A stretch of 6,732 nt of DNA from Desulfobacterales bacterium. Its GTDB lineage: Bacteria > Desulfobacterota > Desulfobacteria > Desulfobacterales > JAUCGF01. The notes beneath the pieces were generated by a model, which did not search any database, was not told the origin of the DNA, and saw only the letters and a list, made by a program, of their open reading frames with translations. Positions within the stretch are counted from its first letter, which is position 1. Each line of letters starts with the position of its first letter. Where the stretch lies: the NCBI GenBank assembly GCA_029940345.1, contig JAOZRC010000298.1:1-6732 (forward strand), written 5' to 3'. The translations under genes and the position numbers were made by a program. Positions 1-6,500 of this stretch are shown here, piece after piece.

Positions 1-77
1 AGAGCGAGGGCTGATTTTCGCAAATTTTAAGGGAATAGCCGGCCTATTGCCATGTTTGCGGAAATCAGAACCGCTCT
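1..77. repeat. Long imperfect hairpin, part of dispersed repeat
   Basis: The segment folds on itself. Bases 1-6 (AGAGCG) pair with 72-77 (CGCTCT). Bases 11-24 pair with 55-68 with one G-T wobble. Bases 31-38 pair with 44-51 with one mismatch, around a 5-nt apex CCGGC. Asymmetric bulges lie between the three paired blocks. Its right arm overlaps the 55-bp repeat that recurs in inverted orientation at the other end of the window, so the hairpin is probably one half of a larger repeat unit. The left boundary may lie outside the window. It looks like a REP/MITE-type palindromic element or structured intergenic DNA; no T-run follows it, so a simple terminator is unlikely. Confidence 0.6.
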
Positions 78-118
78 TACGCTTTTGCAGCCGATTTAAG
101 ACTTTTCAAACAGGCTCT
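64..118 (+). repeat. Left copy of 55-bp operon-flanking inverted repeat
   Basis: This stretch (starting ATCAGAACCGCTCT, ending CAAACAGGCTCT) is the reverse complement of 6678-6732 with one difference, T78 versus G6718. Similarity stops abruptly at 118: the next bases, CAAGGTGGG, have no counterpart beside the other copy, so 118 looks like a true element edge. The other edge extends leftwards into the hairpin at 1-77, and its match in the second copy would lie past the window end. The nature of the element is unknown; no transposase is seen. Confidence 0.85.
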
Positions 119-121
119 CAA

Positions 122-140
122 GGTGGGTTTGCAACCCGCC
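122..140. repeat. Small GC-rich palindrome
   Basis: GGTGGGTT pairs with AACCCGCC (one G-T pair) across a 3-nt loop. It begins three bases after the edge of the 55-bp repeat. No T-tract follows, so it is not a convincing intrinsic terminator. It resembles the palindrome at 150-167 (both have a GGGTTT core), which suggests a small repeated motif. Confidence 0.4.
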
Positions 141-149
141 AGCAATGCC

Positions 150-167
150 GCCGGGTTTCAAACCGGC
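150..167. repeat. Second small GC-rich palindrome
   Basis: GCCGG (150-154) pairs with CCGGC (163-167) around a GTTTCAAA loop that can extend the stem with a bulge. A flanking CCAGCA (139-144) can pair with TGCTGG (177-182), giving a larger outer stem. There is no T-run downstream. It is probably a REP-like intergenic palindrome. Confidence 0.4.
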
Positions 168-274
168 GCGAGCGATGCTGGGAAAATTGAAACTTGTGTC
201 CAAATACTTATTAGCTGATTTTTTCATATTATCAATATATGCTTCATACTTAAAACAGTGTCAAGCAGAAATGC

Positions 275-429
275 CAGGGCAATTGCATGAAAATTTAGTA
301 TGATTTTTTATTGACAATAAATTTAATAGGTTACTTTCAGCACTATCACGCTTAACTGATCCGAATTGCTATATAACTATTTGTAACTAATTGTATTTAC
401 AATAATTTGAATTTCATGCAATTGCCCTG
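275..429. mobile_element. MITE-like AT-rich segment with 18-bp inverted arms
   Basis: CAGGGCAATTGCATGAAA at 275-292 is perfectly repeated in inverted orientation at 412-429, enclosing 119 bp of AT-rich sequence with no ORF. The 7-mer GAAATGC occurs directly before the left arm (268-274) and three bases after the right arm (433-439) in the same orientation, which could be a target-site duplication. AGCA (264-267) and TGCT (437-440) add four more matched positions at equal spacing. Size and structure fit a non-autonomous miniature element, but a long-loop regulatory hairpin is an alternative. No transposase is present. Confidence 0.45.
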
Positions 430-460
430 TCTGAAATGCTTTTTCTATGAAAAACAGGAA

Positions 461-489
461 TTGCAATCATTTTTGAAATGTGGTATCAT
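461..489 (+). promoter_or_regulatory. Candidate sigma-70 promoter for the operon
   Basis: TTGCAA at 461-466 (4 of 6 to the -35 consensus) is followed after 17 bases by TATCAT at 484-489 (5 of 6 to the -10 consensus). Initiation would fall near 496, leaving a leader of about 90 nt before gene 1. It overlaps the next candidate, so only one may be used. Confidence 0.35.
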
Positions 490-498
490 ATTTAGTTA

Positions 499-507
499 TG
501 TTATAAT
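499..507 (+). promoter_or_regulatory. Candidate extended -10 promoter for the operon
   Basis: TGTTATAAT contains a perfect TATAAT (502-507) preceded by the TGn extended -10 signature. The hexamer 17 bases upstream (479-484, TGTGGT) is a poor -35, as is tolerated at extended -10 promoters. Initiation would be near 514, about 70 nt before the first ATG. This is the best -10 match I found in the upstream region. Confidence 0.4.
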
Positions 508-554
508 AAATGGAGTGTTTGATATTAATCACTGACGCTGAATAAACCTGACAA

Positions 555-565
555 TCCGGACCGGA
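555..565. promoter_or_regulatory. Short dyad in the leader, possible operator
   Basis: TCCGGACCGGA is a perfect 5+1+5 palindrome centred on A560, 19 bases before the gene 1 start. An outer CTGA (548-551) and TCAG (570-573) add further symmetry. It lies downstream of both candidate promoters. It could be a protein-binding site or chance; nothing identifies a regulator. Confidence 0.2.
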
Positions 566-584
566 GATATCAGATAGGCTAAAT

Positions 585-2348
585 ATGCACAATATCCTAA
601 TGGTGGACGATGAAAAAGCGTTTCTTCAGGCAGTCAAAGAAGGACTTGAACTTATTGATAAAGAGTTACGCGTCATTACCGCCCACAATGGAAAAGATGC
701 CCTTGAAATAATGGCGTCGTCCGCTATTGATCTGGCCGTCACCGATTTACGTATGCCCATAATGGATGGCTATGAGTTAATTGCGCAGATGAGCCAACGC
801 CATCAGGAAATACCTGTGATTGTTCTCACCGCATTCGGCTCTGCTGAAATTAAGGGCCGGCTAATTCAACAGGGAACTGTGTATCTGGAAAAACCGATTG
901 ATTTCAATGTGTTATTGGGTGAAATAACAAAATCCCTTAACAATCGTGTCCGCAATACCATTCATGGTTTCAGTCTGGTCAGTTTTCTTCAGTTGTTTGA
1001 GATCGAGCAAAAAACCAAAACCCTTAAAATCACATCACAAAACAAATTAGGTTATCTGTATATCGAAAGAGGCGCGATTATTGATGCCGTCGCATTCCAC
1101 CTGAAAGGTAAAGACGCGGCTATTGAAATTATTGGCTGGGACAATACGGAGATTGAACTGCTGCCCCCGGTTCATAAACAAAAACGCATCACATCATCTC
1201 TGATGCATATCCTGCTCAAAGCCTCTCATGTCAAAGATGAATCAATGGCTTCGGGAGATCATTTGCTTGATGACGCAGTTCGCCTGGTCCAAGGGTGCCA
1301 CTTTAAAAAAGCACGGCCTATTTTAACCAAATTGCTCAAGAATTCACCGCGTAATGCCAAAGCCTGGTTATGGTATTCACGCATTTCGGGAAGCCTGAGA
1401 GCGATCGAATTATCATTGACCAATGCTCGGAAGTTGGCACCTGAAAATATGGAAATTATTAATGAAATCAAAAAATTCAATGCGGTCAGCCTGATACTCA
1501 ATGCTCAAAACCAAATAAATTCTCAGACCCTGAAATCTATCCGACACTGCCCTTTTTGTTGGACCCCGGCGCAAATTGACGCAAGCAAATGTCATTACTG
1601 CAACGCATATTTTTTTATCCATAAACAAATATTTAACCCGACTTTGCGAAAAAATAACCGGCCCGGTCAGAATCAGGTTCGAGAAACGGTTCTCAATAAC
1701 GCGATTATAAGGTATACCGAAGTCATCGGTCGTGAAAAGAATATTACGGCGAATTATTACCTGGGATTGGCGCATCTCAATCTGGCCCAGTGGGAAAAAG
1801 CGATTACGCGTTTACACCAAACGGTCAAACTGGCACCTGAAAAAAAACAGTTTGCCGAACAACTTCGAATGGTGTTAAACTACATTGCTTCCATAAGACC
1901 GGCTGCCGATCTGTCCAAACCCGACATGCCTGAAAAACAAAATCATTCTTCACAGGAAGTTTTCCTGGGGCCTGATCGTAAAAAAATCCTGGTAGTGGAA
2001 GACAGTTCGACAACGCGCAAAGTAATCGCTGTCACTCTCAGCCAGAATGATTATCATGTAATAGAAGCCTCTGACGGAATCGAAGCGTTAAGCCGTCTGA
2101 ATGAACACAAGCCTGATCTGATCATTTTGGACATTATTTTGCCTAAAATGGATGGTTATAAAATTCTTTCTATCATTAAAAGCAATTCCGATTTCAAGGA
2201 AACACCTGTGATCATGCTGACCAGCAAGGATAGTTTTTTCAGTAAAATGAAAGGGCGGATAGCCGGATCAACGGCGTATCTGACCAAACCGTTTGATCCA
2301 CAAAAACTGCTCGAGATAATCAGGAAGAATTTGCCTAAATTATCATAG
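585..2348 (+). CDS. Double response regulator: REC-PATAN-TPR-zinc ribbon-TPR-REC (PilG/PixG-like)
   Basis: Likely the output regulator of the operon: a cytoplasmic phosphoacceptor. REC1 (about 3-118) has D8/D9, phosphosite D54, T82 and K103. A PATAN/DUF4388 module spans about 127-220 (GYLYIERGAIIDA, then the G184-W185 pair). TPR-like helices follow at about 228-300. A zinc ribbon, CPFC...CHYC, uses C322, C325, C336 and C339. A second TPR-like unit lies at about 370-440 (YYLGLAHLNLAQWEKAI). REC2 (467-587) has E472/D473, D516, T546 and K568; its stretch LTSKDSFFSKMKGRIAGS resembles PilG and PixG strongly. In cyanobacteria, PATAN-REC proteins control type IV pilus phototaxis or, for PatA, cell patterning. 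The added N-terminal REC1 is less PilG-like and may take phosphate from another kinase. The start is the first ATG and gives a natural REC N-terminus; its ribosome site is weak (GATAGG at 573-578). Function as a pilus-motor regulator is inferred from family. Confidence 0.9.
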   Translation: MHNILMVDDEKAFLQAVKEGLELIDKELRVITAHNGKDALEIMASSAIDLAVTDLRMPIMDGYELIAQMSQRHQEIPVIVLTAFGSAEIKGRLIQQGTVYLEKPIDFNVLLGEITKSLNNRVRNTIHGFSLVSFLQLFEIEQKTKTLKITSQNKLGYLYIERGAIIDAVAFHLKGKDAAIEIIGWDNTEIELLPPVHKQKRITSSLMHILLKASHVKDESMASGDHLLDDAVRLVQGCHFKKARPILTKLLKNSPRNAKAWLWYSRISGSLRAIELSLTNARKLAPENMEIINEIKKFNAVSLILNAQNQINSQTLKSIRHCPFCWTPAQIDASKCHYCNAYFFIHKQIFNPTLRKNNRPGQNQVRETVLNNAIIRYTEVIGREKNITANYYLGLAHLNLAQWEKAITRLHQTVKLAPEKKQFAEQLRMVLNYIASIRPAADLSKPDMPEKQNHSSQEVFLGPDRKKILVVEDSSTTRKVIAVTLSQNDYHVIEASDGIEALSRLNEHKPDLIILDIILPKMDGYKILSIIKSNSDFKETPVIMLTSKDSFFSKMKGRIAGSTAYLTKPFDPQKLLEIIRKNLPKLS

Positions 2349-2368
2349 GCAATGATACAATGGTGATC

Positions 2369-2376
2369 TAAGGAGG
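2369..2376 (+). promoter_or_regulatory. Strong Shine-Dalgarno for the PilH-like gene
   Basis: TAAGGAGG is a near-perfect ribosome-binding site, far stronger than that of gene 1. It serves two adjacent in-frame ATGs: 5 bases to the ATG at 2382 and 8 bases to the ATG at 2385. The second spacing is closer to the usual optimum, so the mature product may be one residue shorter. It suggests the small regulator is made in excess over its neighbours. Confidence 0.7.
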
Positions 2377-2381
2377 ATGTA

Positions 2382-2759
2382 ATGATGAATAAAATCAAAG
2401 TGCTTATAGCGGATGACAGCCCCACCCAACTGACCATGATAACAGAGCCATTTTTAGACAATTATGATGTTATTACCGCTAAGGATGGAAAAGAAGCGCT
2501 CGAAAAGGCCTATTCTGAAAGACCGGCGCTGGTGGTGCTAGACGTGATCATGCCTAAACATAACGGTTTCCAGGTTTGCCGGAAAATAAAAAAAAACGAA
2601 GAGCTGAAAGCGATGAAAATTATTCTGCTGACCAGTAAAACACAGGAAAGTGATAAGTATTGGGGAATGAAACAAGGGGCCGATGCATATATGACAAAAC
2701 CGTTTGACAGCCAGGAATTATTATCAATCGCCGGGGAATTACTCGCGGAAAGGTCTTAA
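2382..2759 (+). CDS. pilH: Stand-alone receiver protein, PilH/PixH-like response regulator
   Basis: This is a single REC domain filling the whole 125-residue protein, with no output domain, as in CheY, PilG and PilH. The acid pocket is D11/D12, the phosphosite D54 (VVLDVIMP), with T84 and K106 completing the active site. The stretch TSKTQESDKYWGMKQGADAYMTKP closely follows the PilH signature around TKDQETDK-WG-RQGA-DYLTKP, which I recall from Pseudomonas PilH; that is why I place it there rather than with generic CheY. In Pil-Chp systems PilH accepts phosphate from ChpA and is thought to act as a phosphate sink or to oppose PilG-driven extension. It lies 33 bp after gene 1 and 5 bp before the CheW-like gene, in one transcript. 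The start could be 2382 or 2385. The symbol is a family-level assignment. Confidence 0.88.
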   Translation: MMNKIKVLIADDSPTQLTMITEPFLDNYDVITAKDGKEALEKAYSERPALVVLDVIMPKHNGFQVCRKIKKNEELKAMKIILLTSKTQESDKYWGMKQGADAYMTKPFDSQELLSIAGELLAERS

Positions 2760-2764
2760 AAGCG

Positions 2765-3406
2765 ATGGTGCCAAAAGGATTAACCCCTAACCATGCTGAG
2801 TCGAGTGCCCCGGAAGCACTGTCTTTAGATGAATTAATTGCAACGATTGATCGGGAAACAGAACGGATAGTAGATACTGCGGTGCCTGAAGCCGTTAAAA
2901 CGGAGCAACCGCCCGCGTTGACCAAACCGGGAACGGGACAATATATAAAATTTTTCATAGATAATATTGTGTTATGTCTTCCGCTGGCGAATGCGCTGGA
3001 AATCGGACGTCAGCCAGCCATCACACCGCTTCCCAATTTACCCCACTGGGTTTTCGGAGTAAGCAACATTCGTGGAGAAATTGTTTCAATGGTTGATTTA
3101 AAAGGTTTTTTTGAAATGCCTTCGCTTCCGGTGCAAAGCGGTCGCCGATTTATTATCGCCTGTCATCAAAATATGAAAGTCGGTTTGCTTGTAGATCGAA
3201 TCGCGGGTATTCTATCTTTAGATCAGCTTGGTGCGGCCATTCAGGCAAATCCGTATCAGTCTGAAAATTTTGATGCAACTTTGCAAATGTCCCGTCTTGT
3301 GTCTTTTATCACGGGCGTCATTTCTAGCGGTGAAGAATTAATTAATATCCTGGATATTGCCGGGTTGTTATTATCACCCCGCATGAATGCGTTCCAAGCT
3401 GAATAG
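2765..3406 (+). CDS. cheW: CheW-family chemosensory adaptor (PilI/PixI-like)
   Basis: This is a scaffold protein that joins the histidine kinase to chemoreceptors in signalling arrays. The CheW domain covers about residues 58-208: QYIKFFIDNIVLCLPL opens it, and GVSNIRGEIVSMVDL (98-112) is the hallmark NxRG motif with R103 and D111. It ends in the usual helical LINILDIAGLL stretch. The protein is 213 residues, longer than minimal CheW (about 150-170), because of a roughly 57-residue N-terminal extension. That extension has a short amphipathic-looking acidic helix (SLDELIATIDRETERI) followed by a proline-rich linker. The start at 2765 follows the previous stop by 5 bp; GGAAAGG (2747-2753), inside the end of the previous gene, may serve as ribosome site at an 11-base distance, so translational coupling is likely. 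By position it corresponds to PilI or PixI. The usual next gene, a PilJ/PixJ receptor, is absent. Confidence 0.88.
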   Translation: MVPKGLTPNHAESSAPEALSLDELIATIDRETERIVDTAVPEAVKTEQPPALTKPGTGQYIKFFIDNIVLCLPLANALEIGRQPAITPLPNLPHWVFGVSNIRGEIVSMVDLKGFFEMPSLPVQSGRRFIIACHQNMKVGLLVDRIAGILSLDQLGAAIQANPYQSENFDATLQMSRLVSFITGVISSGEELINILDIAGLLLSPRMNAFQAE

Positions 3407-3419
3407 GAAAAACTGTAAA

Positions 3420-3448
3420 TTGCGAGTTATACTTGAAAAGTCCATAAT
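3420..3448 (+). promoter_or_regulatory. Possible internal promoter before cheA
   Basis: TTGCGA at 3420-3425 (4 of 6 to the -35 consensus) and CATAAT at 3443-3448 (5 of 6 to the -10 consensus) are separated by 17 bases. In AT-rich DNA such matches arise easily, but the position in the one large gap of the operon makes a secondary start for the kinase plausible. Confidence 0.25.
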
Positions 3449-3493
3449 TTGGGATTTTTATTTTGTGATTATCTTATTCAAACCTATGGTGAA

Positions 3494-3533
3494 GGTTTCA
3501 GTGTTTAGCGTAAACGTCCTGAATCTTGAAACC
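3494..3533 (+). terminator. Nested hairpin, possible weak terminator or attenuator
   Basis: GGTTTCA (3494-3500) pairs with TGAAACC (3527-3533). Inside the loop, GTTTA (3503-3507) pairs with TAAAC (3511-3515) around a 3-nt apex. The tail that follows is ATAATTTT, only partly T-rich, and the stems are AT-rich, so any termination would be partial. It could reduce read-through into cheA or stabilise the upstream mRNA end. Confidence 0.2.
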
Positions 3534-3596
3534 ATAATTTTAAAAATTACAAATTATGACCTTACCAAGTATATACCAATGATTTAAGGAAAAGTA

Positions 3597-6500
3597 ATGC
3601 CTCCAGCCTATCCCAGTGCCGTTATCAGCGGCTTTTTTGAAGAAGTGAACACGTATCTTCCCACCCTTTTCAAAGGTGTTAGCTCACTCAAAACAAATCC
3701 CCATCAGAAGGATCTGTTGGAAGAGATTCACCGCCTGGTTCACACAATCAAAGGTGCGGCTTCCATGGTCGGCATCACCGGACTCAGTTGTATCGCTTTT
3801 GAAATGGAGGAAACGCTGGAAGAGATCATTTCCGGCAGGCTGACGTTCGATGAAGCCGTTTTCCAGGCTTTTCACGCAACGATAAAACGTTTTGAAATCT
3901 ATTGCCGCTATATGCTCTCCGACGGTGTGAACGCACAAGAAATGCTCCGGGAAACAGCCCTGGCTATGCGTAGCATTCGCGGCCTTAAATCCGATGAAAA
4001 CGGCCAGATAATAAAGGCGCTCTTGGAATCGGTTCCTGAAAGAGAAGGCGGAGAACAGGATGCCGATAGTGTGGCAATGATGCCATCGTCTGCTATCGGA
4101 CATGCCGAGCCGGACAAACTTATCACCGGTGAACATGCTGATATTCCGTCCGATGAAGCCGAAGATAATATGGAAGGATTGATCATTGCGCCAGATATGA
4201 AATCTCCTGAAGGTGGGCCGGAAAGTGAGATCAGCCAGATGCAACTTCAAAAAGCGCTCCAAGCGACGCTATCTCCGGAATTACTGGCCACATTCTACGA
4301 TGAAGCGGAAGAACATTTGGACAACATGGGCCACGCGCTAAACACCCTTGATGCTGAAGTGGACGCCCCGATGAATATATCGCCGGCGCAGCATGAAAAT
4401 ATCCGTGAAATTCGGAGATATGTTCACACCCTCAAGGGTGCCGCCGCAGTTGTCGGTTTTCAGGATTGCGCTAACTGGGCTCACCACATGGAAGATTTAC
4501 TTGACTGGATGTATACCGAAACACAAACAATCACGCCACAAATGATTGCTGTTTTGTCCGAATCCGGCGACCTCCTGGTTGAATCCGTCGATAATCCTTC
4601 AATAACCCATTCGCTGAAAGCGAACCAATTAAAAAAAGAGCTTTCCGATTTAAGAAGCCCGGCAAGTACTGAACCGCACACTGTGGTAAACATCTCTGAA
4701 ATGGTCTATCGTACAAAAGATCCGAACGCTGATATTGATGCTGAAGATTTGCATGATGCGCCTGATAATAAAATATCCGCAGGCATGTTTAGCAGTCATG
4801 GAAAAACCTTACGAATTGAAACATTGCGGGTTGATGAACTGGTCAACCTGTTGGGTGAATTGATAATCACCGCCAGTGGTTTCGATCAGAAAATGGAACT
4901 TTTCAAAGAGGCGCTCTACGAACTGGAACTGGCCCGTGAACGACTTCGAGGCATCGCCCGCGATATGGAAATAGGCTATGAAGTAAAAGCGCTGGAAAAT
5001 ATGGGAAAATTCGGCCTGCCGCCTGATCCGGCCGGAACCCCGGAGGCGCTATCGAAATTTGAAGACTTTGACACCTTGGAACTGGATCGCTATTCCCAAC
5101 TGAACCTTATCATCCGCACATTAAACGAATCCACCATTGATGTCGGGGCGATTTATTCCCAACTGACTACCACACATAGCGATTTTGAAGGCCATATTAA
5201 TAGACAAAGAGTGCTGCTTAGCGAACTTCAGGATAAAACGATGCGGATGCGGATGACACCGATGGCTGTTATCACCAACCGTTTACGGCGCACTGTCCGT
5301 GAAATTGCCGGTGAATTGAATAAAAAGGTGCGTCTCCTGATCGAAGGCGAGGACATCGAACTGGATCGCCAAATTTGGGATAAAATTATTGATCCGATGA
5401 TGCATATGCTTCGAAATGCCGTTGATCATGGCATTGAATCAGCCGAAATCAGAAAGGTGCAAAGTAAACCGCAAACCGCTCTTATCAAATTGACAGCCTC
5501 ACGAGAGGGTAATCAGGTTGTTATCCGTGTAAAAGATGACGGCGCCGGTTTAAATTATCCTGCGATCAGAAAAGTGGCCCTGGAAAAAAAACTGGCTGAA
5601 GGCATCGATCAGATGGGAAACGAGGAACTCAATAATTTCATTTTTCAGTCCGGATTCAGCACTTGCCGCGAAATCAGCAAAATATCGGGGCGCGGTGTGG
5701 GAATGGATGTTGTTCGCGAAAACATACGTGATCTTAAAGGCATTATCCGTATCGCTTCCGAAAAAGGACAAGGAACTGAATTCATTATCAGAATACCGCT
5801 GACATTGGCGGCGGTGCACGCGCTTTTATTTTCAGTCCAAGGACGCACCTTGGCGCTTCCGCTGAATGATATCAGCGAAATCATGCGAATCAAACCTGAA
5901 AATATTGTAACTCATCTTCAACGTGCCGTCCGAATCGGTGATGAAGTGCTGCCATTCTATCAAATGGCCGCCATATTAAATATCCTGGAACATGATCAGG
6001 AAATGTCATCCCCAAAGGATGATCCGTTAGTTTTAATTATCAACAGCGGCGGCCGACGAAAGGTTTTGGTGATTGACTACCTGATTGATCAAAGAGAAAT
6101 TGTGATTAAAAGCACCGGATCACATCTCCGTTATGTTAAAGGCATTTCCGGTGTTACCATCATGGGAGATGGGAGTGTCGTGCCTATTTTGAATATTGAT
6201 GCGATGCTTGGCGCAGAACCTGCCATAGCGGAAACGGTCACTTCCGATTTCCGGCCAACGCCTGCTAAATCGCTTGAAATAATGATTGTGGATGATTCGG
6301 TGAGCATCCGTCAAGTCGTCAGCCGGTTAATGGTAGATCAGGGCTGGGGTGTGCAAACCGCCAAAGACGGTATTGATGCCTTGGAAAAATTACGTGATCT
6401 GCATCCGGATTTAATTGTCCTGGATATCGAAATGCCGCGTATGAACGGATATGAATTTATCAATGCTCTAAAAACGCAACCCGGATATGGAGATATTCCC

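Larger units (their letters stand above)
1..584. other. Gene-free, repeat-rich upstream region
   Basis: I see no credible coding region in these 584 bases. The first ~185 bases are relatively GC-rich and packed with dyad symmetries: a long hairpin at 1-77, a 55-bp repeat at 64-118, and palindromes at 122-140 and 150-167. From about 185 the sequence becomes AT-rich. It contains a pair of 18-bp inverted arms (275-292 and 412-429) and then the likely promoter region of the operon (about 460-510). The start of the operon leader, roughly 510-584, has a short dyad but no recognisable riboswitch. Confidence 0.75.
3407..3596. other. AT-rich intercistronic gap between cheW and cheA
   Basis: This 190-bp spacer occupies the place where related operons carry the receptor gene. 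It has no convincing gene: the only open frame (start 3387, 66 codons, overlapping the cheW end) lacks a ribosome site and has low-complexity AT-driven composition. It contains a candidate promoter (3420-3448), a nested hairpin (3494-3533) and, at its end, the cheA ribosome site TAAGGA (3585-3590, six bases from the ATG). Confidence 0.6.

Noticed and set aside
122..182. Intrinsic terminator of an upstream gene
   Set aside because: The GC-rich stems are not followed by a T-tract (the next bases are GGGAAAATTGAAAC), so termination is not supported.
311..316. Perfect -35 hexamer TTGACA inside the AT-rich segment
   Set aside because: No acceptable -10 hexamer lies 16-18 bases downstream (333-339 reads ACTTTCA), so it is not called a promoter.
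1..584. CRISPR array or tRNA in the repeat-rich upstream region
   Set aside because: The repeats are inverted pairs and single palindromes, not regularly spaced direct repeats, and no cloverleaf with an anticodon arm and TTC loop was found.
3387..3587. 66-codon plus-strand open frame between cheW and cheA
   Set aside because: It overlaps the end of cheW, has no ribosome-binding site, and its product has no recognisable domain and reflects AT-rich spacer composition. I do not call it a gene.
3684..4262. 192-codon minus-strand open frame inside the kinase gene
   Set aside because: It lies antisense to the Hpt1 region and linker of a clearly real gene. Its translation (rich in H, F and R) has no domain signature, as expected for an antisense shadow.
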